The notes beneath the pieces were generated by a model. That model did not search any database, was not told the origin of the DNA, and saw nothing but the letters and a program-made list of their open reading frames with translations. A DNA stretch of 64,000 nucleotides, taken from Rhyacophila brunnea. Lineage: Eukaryota > Arthropoda > Insecta > Trichoptera > Rhyacophilidae. The DNA is taken from positions 1-64,000 of the forward strand of contig JAGYXB010000687.1 of assembly GCA_022495005.1 (NCBI GenBank). The letters run 5' to 3'. The position numbers and the translations under genes were made by a program. This document shows positions 58,190 to 64,000 of this stretch, one piece after another; the first letter of the stretch is position 1, and the number at the start of each line of letters is the position of its first letter.

Positions 58190-59869
58190 CTCATTCGTCT
58201 AAACTATGAGTGACGAAATACAAAAGATGGCTATAAGTGAAAAAGGTGCTATAATTGTGTCAATTTGAAACTTAAATTATCAAAAATACGAAAGTAGGCT
58301 TTCATAAAATAGTACTGAGATCAGTATTGTGCTGCGGTTCAGATGCACGGATATTAAGTTTTAGTGATTCCAGGAAGCTTAAGGTAAATGAAGCTAAAGC
58401 GTAGAATCTTGCGATATATTGAGCGCCAACTGATAGAGTGGGGTGGAAGAATGGCTAACAAATATTCCACTACATACCTCGAAAAATAAGTTAGTAAAAA
58501 ACCTTCCCTTAATATTCCGTAAACCATATGTTTCGATAAAGAGCGAACATGGTAATATATTAGTTTTATTTTATCCCAAAAGTCTTTTGAAAAAAAAAAT
58601 AATTGATTTGAAAATTTTAACGCAAATACCATACCAATATAATATTGTATACATCCATTGAATCCGTTTACTAATAATTATTAATATACGTAAATTATTG
58701 GTAGTAAGTTATTATACAATCTTCATCAGCTTGTTTTTTGTTAATATCTAACACATTCATTAAGTATATTTTTAAGGGTTGTCCGGAAGGCTGCAGTGGC
58801 AGGATTGCATATTAAAACATTGAAATAGGTTAACTGAAATTATTTTTAATTACATTCGAACATTGCTACGAATAGTCACTCTGCTAAGTTCATTTATTTT
58901 ATATAATCAACTAAGTTTATATAGTTTAACGTTATCGAGGACGGACACTGTATAAAAATATTATATTATTCACCTCAGCTCAATTATTTCGCTCACAGAG
59001 CTACACTTCGATGCGCAGCTGGATGAAGGCCCCAAGCTCACTTCACTTTTTCCGTTTCCTTACTTTCACTATCCCTGTTTTATATACCTCGGGCACTACT
59101 GGATTATCCCCTTCGTTCAACGGACATTTTGCATATTTGTTATATGTGCAGCCCAACTCCATTGAATAGTTTTCGCATACCTATGACATCGAATTCTCCC
59201 ATAAATACATTATATCAAATAAATCAATGTATGCGTATTTAGAAACCAGATGGTGCTATGAAATTTAATTATTACATATTCTACGCAATAAATAACATGT
59301 TCTCGATTAAGATATATTAATCGACAAAAGGTTAAAAATTCAAGTAAATAATTCTTTTGGGGCGAAATTCTGTAAGTGTATGTAAAAAATTAAATTTAAA
59401 GCCTCTAAAACAAAACGGGCACACAAAACTTTGCGCATAAAATTACTGAAAGTTAAAAATCCTAAATAAACATATCGTTTAAGCCAGCTGAAAGTAAAAC
59501 CTTTTTAGTGAAGGTAGCCTTTAGTAAATTTGTGTGTCCAACAGCGCTGCGAAGTGGGGAATCCAGTCAAAAGTTTTCGAGTTTTAAAAGTTACAATTTA
59601 CTTTGCCTAATACAAAAAACCAATATTTTAATACTAATGGATGAAGTACGCGTGCGACGTTCTTATGGTAGGTATCTGAATGATAAACTATTAATATAAA
59701 AAATATATTATTATAGTTCAATTTTTTTGTTTATTTTAGAAGAAAACTTCCTATGTAAACGCCAAAGTTACCAATGTTTTAGATTAGAGTAACTTTTGTC
59801 CATGTAATATTTCTAACTAGACTAACTAGAGCATATAATTTTGTCTCAAGTTGACTCAAAAAAGAACGT
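58190..59869. other. AT-rich spacer, nothing recognised
   Basis: No supported gene. Overlapping frames at 58354-58661 on both strands are motif-free. Confidence 0.45.
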
Positions 59870-59945
59870 CATGCCATTCGCGGGATCGAAACCGGCGCCC
59901 CACGACTTCAGAGAAGTCCACTCACTTTACCTACTAGGTAATCTT
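59870..59945 (-). ncRNA. tRNA-like sequence, probably a SINE head or tRNA relic
   Basis: Minus strand: an A-box-like TTACCTAGTAGGTAAAG and a B-box-like GCCGGTTTCGATCCCGCG near 59895-59878. The acceptor stem is not well paired and no body of a known family in this window follows. Confidence 0.4.
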
Positions 59946-61239
59946 CAAGGAATTACAATTACTTGAGAGCCAGTGTATTAAGTTCAAAAACATTTTCGAT
60001 TCGGGATTTGATACTGGATAGAAGACATACGACTGATTTTTTATGAATTTTATATCTCTCTTGTGCATAAAATCGAAACGTGAAATGGGTCTGAAAGATA
60101 TGATAATCTCAGTAAAATTATTCATACATTAATTTATGATAGGTACTACAAATTTTGGCGGGTATTATAGCATCCATCCTGGATGATCCATCGCCGGCGT
60201 ATTCCAGCTACTTTGGTCGAGTATTCTTATATCTCCCGTAGAGCAGTCTAGCCATCTCAAATTCTACTTGATTAAATTTTTGCTAAATCCGATGTAGCTG
60301 TCAGTATATTAGCGATCAAATATTTATTTGTAATGTATCAAATTATTCGACCGCAATAATAATTTCTCAGCGACTCATATAACGGTAAACAAGTTTACTG
60401 TTTAGCTGGATCAGCAGATTGATTGGCGATATGAAATACGGTATCGCAATGGAAAATTAGTCGAATAATCCTTTCACATAGTATCATATTATATTATCAC
60501 TGTAATAATAAATAAAATTCACAAGCTACTCGTATTTAAACCACTGACTCGTTCAATATAATCATGTACGGGAATATAATGTTTATGTATTACTTTTGAC
60601 TGTATAAATAACGAATAATGATTTATCAAAATGTCACTCAAATCTAAGTACCTGGTTCGTAACTATCTCAGTAGATATGTACTGTCATTGTATTTATACT
60701 ATTGTACCGATCGTTACGCTGCAAATAAAACTCGCTCCTGCATACATCTTCGACTTCTTCATCATCATCATCATCCTCAACACCATAACCCACACATCGA
60801 ACACCACAGTGGTGACACCAACACCGACTTAAGACACATTGTCTCCGTGATATTTCCATGATGTTTAGCTTCCATAACCCGACGACACAAAAAAAAACTT
60901 GTACAACAGCGAAGCATAACGTAGTCTTGAATCTACCTTGGGGTCTCTATTGCTTAGTTGATTAAGCAGTTTATTGTTTTGAGAAATTTACCCTTTATTA
61001 TCTCAATTCGTGTTTTTAATAATGACCTTAGATTTCAACAAATAAGACATTGATAAATCAACACTTTCATAAGAACGAGAAAAATACTACCATCGTTTCG
61101 TTGAAAGTTGTTCATCAAAATGCCACGTTTTATGTATAGGTGAACAAAAAGTGGGACAAAAAAGCAAGTTCGGATAAGTACAATTTAACACGTTTCCTAG
61201 AAGTTCAATAATATTTATCCGGTTTCTCGGAAAATAAGA
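59946..61239. other. AT-rich spacer with an (ATC)n run
   Basis: No supported gene. (CAT/ATC)n lies at about 60759-60776. The histidine-rich frame on the plus strand across it (60631-60861) is produced by this repeat and is not credible as a gene. Confidence 0.45.
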
Positions 61240-61470
61240 TCAACGTCTAATCTAAGCCAAAGGATGATCCAACGTTTTTTCGCGCCAAGATCGATATTCG
61301 CGCGATTTCTTGTAGCGAGATAACCGGAAAAGAATAACCGTAATATGATATAAAGTGTGATTCGCCAATCGGAAAAATCAAACCGGTATCGGCAATCGCC
61401 GTTCGCATTATCGTGGGTAGACTATCGCGGGGGTTCGAAAATGACATAGCGGGCAATAAAATATGTACAG
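61240..61470. promoter_or_regulatory. CpG-containing non-coding patch, candidate regulatory DNA
   Basis: Balanced composition with many CG dinucleotides (TCGCGCCAAGATCGATATTC, GCGAGATAACCGG, CAATCGCCGTTCGC, CTATCGCGGGGGTTCG) among AT-rich flanks. The 87-codon minus-strand frame here lacks a recognisable domain. It has no repeat partner in the window. Confidence 0.25.
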
Positions 61471-61499
61471 TGTGAACGGGGAATACCAACGACGTTTTA

Positions 61500-61870
61500 T
61501 ATCGTTTCATTAGTTTACAATGTCTGCCTAGATGGCAGTAAAAGAGAACAATAAATTTATTTTATACGTCATGATTTGAAACAACTTAACAACCCTAAAA
61601 CCATACATTTTTTAAAGAAAAATATTTATAGCGAATGGGACTGGAACCCATTTCCAGCGCAGTTCGGTGGTGTGCTTTACCAATTAAGCTAACGTTGCAT
61701 CATTAATCACGCTGAAATTGTCTAACAATATTATGTACATACGATATGGTATTTCAAATGCCGTTAATGATATTGACCATATTTTGTAATAATTGTAAAT
61801 TAAGACTGAATGCCTAATTATTAAATTGTGTTAATTATTCATTGAATGAAAAAATAAATAATTAATAGAT
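61500..61870 (-). mobile_element. Possible family T element, diverged copy 4
   Basis: On the minus strand the right end 61861-61800 (ATTCAATGAATAATTAACAC, then TAATAATTAGGCATTCAGTC) resembles the family arm. 61702-61632 is a tRNA-like sequence with A-box-like TTAGCTTAATTGGTAAAGC and B box GGGTTCCAGTCCC. After it comes TATAAATATTTTTC and, further on, GTTGTTTCAAATCATG, which resembles the inverted arm. It is more diverged than copies 1 to 3 and the boundaries are approximate. Confidence 0.45.
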
Positions 61871-62107
61871 GTATGTATTATTAATTAAGTACCTTTAAAA
61901 TCTTATAAATGGCCCTTATGATATGCCTATTCATCATGCAAAACTTCGTGATTTGCCCAGCTTATGCTTCAGCTTGACAATTAATAATTATTAAAACCAT
62001 TGAAAATGTATTGTTTTTTGTAAAATCCTATAACAAAGTAATGTTTTAAAAGTTACAAAACCTTTTTATAAACCTAATATAATTAATTAAAAATAATCGA
62101 TCTAATC

Positions 62108-62430
62108 AGACTTTTTTCAAATACGGTGTCTGGCGGCCATCTTGGTATTTCATGAGCTTGCAAATACAAAATACCAAGTTTAATTTCGAATTAGTATTCA
62201 GCACCATAAAATACATGTTTTAACTGAAAATCAATGAAATCAGACGGTAATTTAAGAAATATTATTTGGCCACCACCTTGGTATTTTATGGAATTCCAAT
62301 TGTAAAATATCAAGTTTTACTTCGAATAATCGACTTGGTGTCGAGGTGTCGATTAATATTCAATACTATAATATAAATGTATATATCCAAACTGAAACGT
62401 AATCAAATCAGATGATTATTATAATTGAAA
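62108..62430. repeat. Degenerate two-unit tandem repeat, about 150-170 bp units
   Basis: Unit 1 (about 62108-62250) and unit 2 (about 62256-62430) share GGCCACCATCTTGGTATTT-like starts, then A-ATACAAAATA-CAAGTTT, TTCGAATTA-T, ATTCA--AC-ATAA, AACTGAAA---AATCAAATCAGA. Similarity is moderate, so the duplication is old. No coding capacity. Confidence 0.6.
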
Positions 62431-62799
62431 TTTTCACATTATTGTATATAAATGTACTTAATATAATGCAAAAACAAACCAAGTTTATAAAATCATCCGA
62501 CATTTATACGGAGACAGTACACAATATCAAGCTAATGGTTCGAATAAGGAGATAATACTTGGATAGTTTCCCGATACCTTCACTAACACAAGATGAATAA
62601 ACGCATTAATTTGCGGCAGTTTTCCTACTGCTAATTCATGGGAGTCTTGCAAGATTCAACATGGTTCCATCGCTGAACTACACATATTCATTTTACAATG
62701 GCTGCCTTCAAAGGGCCACATAATTTCGCAGAACAGATCCGATACGCCCTGTAGACTCGTGTCGGTTGGCAAATCTTCAAAATTATATCAGAGACACGT

Positions 62800-63030
62800 G
62801 ACATGAGAGGGAGCTTGGGGAGGGAGGCGAGCGGAGGGGGTCGGGCACCGCGCCGGGCATAAATCTAGCTCTGATTCCATATGGCGCCTGAGGGAAATAT
62901 TATCTCTCCGGGAAAGGGCCCACGATGACGGAGGTTAGTGCCGCCCGGAAAATCGTCGGCTTAAAAAGGAAATGCTGTAGCTAAAGTGGTAGGTTTTTCC
63001 ACGGGGCGGTCTCGGGTGGTTTTCTACGGC
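62800..63030. promoter_or_regulatory. GC-rich non-coding island, candidate regulatory DNA
   Basis: The strongest unassigned GC-rich stretch: GGGAGGGAGGCGAGCGGAGG, GGCACCGCGCCGGGCATAAA, CCATATGGCGCCTGAGGG, CTCCGGGAAAGGGCCCACG, GTGCCGCCCGGAAAATCG. It has a palindromic CATATG and GGCGCC and an E-box-like CACGTG near 62801. No open frame of quality and no repeat partner. It could be a promoter, untranslated exon or conserved element; nothing proves a transcript. Confidence 0.3.
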
Positions 63031-63182
63031 GCGCACAAGTACATACGTGATACACTCGCTTGATTGTGTCGAAGGCACCGGTGTACGTATAATGAAATAA
63101 TTTTGAAGGAAGCATTGTCCGTCAGTGAAGCGAACTAAGCCTTTAATTAATGAATACATTACATAATGTATAATAACTTGAC

Positions 63183-63240
63183 TTTGAAGAGATGGAAGGC
63201 CTCCATCCAGCAGTGAATCGACTCCGGCAGCTGGTGATAA
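63183..63240 (+). mobile_element. Terminal fragment of a LINE
   Basis: ATGGAAGGCCTCCATCCAGC followed by AGTG resembles the common GGAGGCCTATGCCCAGCAGTG tail of RTE-like LINEs in lepidopteran genomes, and ends in TGGTGATAAAA. Very short; identification rests on recall of that tail. Confidence 0.45.
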
Positions 63241-64000
63241 AATTTCCTTTGTTTTGAATTCTCATTCGTTACACTCAATGAAAGCTTAATATAGGCATGG
63301 TAATTTTACGTAAAGATTATGTGCAATTGGTAAATATCCTACAAAAGAATTAAATCTTAAGCCCCATTTCAACACATTTTCGCATTGAAGAGACATATGG
63401 TATAACATTTTATATTAAAATTTACATTATATATTTTTCGTCGAATTATACTTCGGTAGTGGGACAACTGAAATATACTATATTCACTTAAAAATAATTC
63501 GTGTAACTTATCAATAATATTATACTATCGGAATGTAATTCTACAAAATAAATACCTACAATTTAAATGAATAAAATGTCCAACTGTTAATTCTTGATAA
63601 TAATAAATACTCAAATAATAAAACATTTTAGTTATTAAACCACAAAATTTATTTGTAAATCACAAGAAATATTTTTAATAATTTATTAAAAGGCTGCTTA
63701 GAATATATAATAGGAATACGTGTAGAGAATGGTGCGGTAATTTAATTTATATTGCGATGAATGCTATGCCCAGTCTAGCTAGATAAATATACACGGTTCG
63801 ATGAACAAATAACATTGCCTACTTTTAATACAAATCTCCATGTATTTTTGTTTATCGCCACGGGTGGAAACACTGTTCTCGTACAAATGTTTTTGGTTTG
63901 AACTAAGCTTTACCGAAATTATCACTAACTAAAACCAATTTTACTGCAGTAGAAAAAGAACTGAATAAATGTCCATTAATTCTACCTGAAATACAGTCTG
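63241..64000. other. AT-rich spacer, nothing recognised
   Basis: No gene, RNA or repeat could be supported up to the end of the window. Confidence 0.45.

Noticed and set aside
60160..60260. LINE relic in the region with CATCGCCGGCGTATTCC
   Set aside because: Weak similarity to LINE tails in one frame only; not enough ordered motifs.
60631..60861. Histidine-rich small protein
   Set aside because: The histidines come from an (ATC/CAT)n simple repeat and there is no other support for coding.
1..64000. CRISPR arrays, operons or bacterial features
   Set aside because: No regularly spaced repeats, and eukaryotic retrotransposons throughout show that this is animal nuclear DNA.
1..64000. LTR retrotransposon or endogenous virus
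   Set aside because: No paired long terminal repeats, no primer-binding site and no Gag-Pol or envelope motifs of that type were found.

Overview
The window looks like a gene-poor, repeat-dense stretch of an insect nuclear genome. The base is strongly A+T rich. I see no convincing host protein-coding gene and no canonical tRNA or rRNA gene. What can be recognised is transposable-element material: an I-like and an R1-like LINE, many decayed RTE/CR1-like LINE 3' ends, a tRNA-derived SINE family, a Helitron-like block ending in CTAG, a hAT relic and several MITE-like elements. The combination, including the Helitron style and the LINE tail near 63.2 kb, resembles Lepidoptera. That order is an inference and is less certain than insect.

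Layout. 0-6 kb: AT-rich spacer with four SINE copies (600, 2140, 2396, 5132), one MITE candidate (2694-3022) and a LINE 3' relic (4139-4300). 6.15-11.54 kb: an apparently full-length I-like LINE on the plus strand with a 16-bp target duplication. It has ORF1 with a zinc knuckle, and ORF2 with endonuclease, reverse transcriptase, RNase H and a C-terminal Zn motif, but both ORFs are broken. 11.6-12.7 kb: a cluster of recent duplications, including a 108-bp unit repeated twice and a 63-bp G-rich segment present twice without mismatch. 14.08-17.92 kb: a SINE split by a 5'-truncated R1-clade LINE on the minus strand, so the insertion order can be read. 18-29 kb: LINE 3' relics, a SINE and a hAT relic carrying the end of a transposase. 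29-33 kb: two copies of an inverted-repeat element with a tRNA-like core, flanking a Helitron block.

33-44 kb: sparse relics and a near-perfect palindrome of about 870 bp (38939-39808) with arms of about 410 bp. 44-51 kb: tRNA-like sequences, another SINE, a third copy of the tRNA-core element and a single-arm copy of the palindrome unit (50641-51028). 51-64 kb: mostly featureless AT-rich sequence with LINE and SINE relics, a fourth tRNA-core element, a degenerate tandem repeat (62.1-62.4 kb) and a few patches of higher GC at 50.1, 61.3 and 62.8 kb that could be conserved non-coding DNA.

The elements work together only as layers of insertion. SINEs and non-autonomous elements would depend on proteins from autonomous relatives, and every coding element seen here is dead. 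The most unusual objects are the large palindrome with its half-length relative, the inverted-repeat elements with a tRNA-like core, and the R1-clade insertion inside the tRNA-like head of a SINE.
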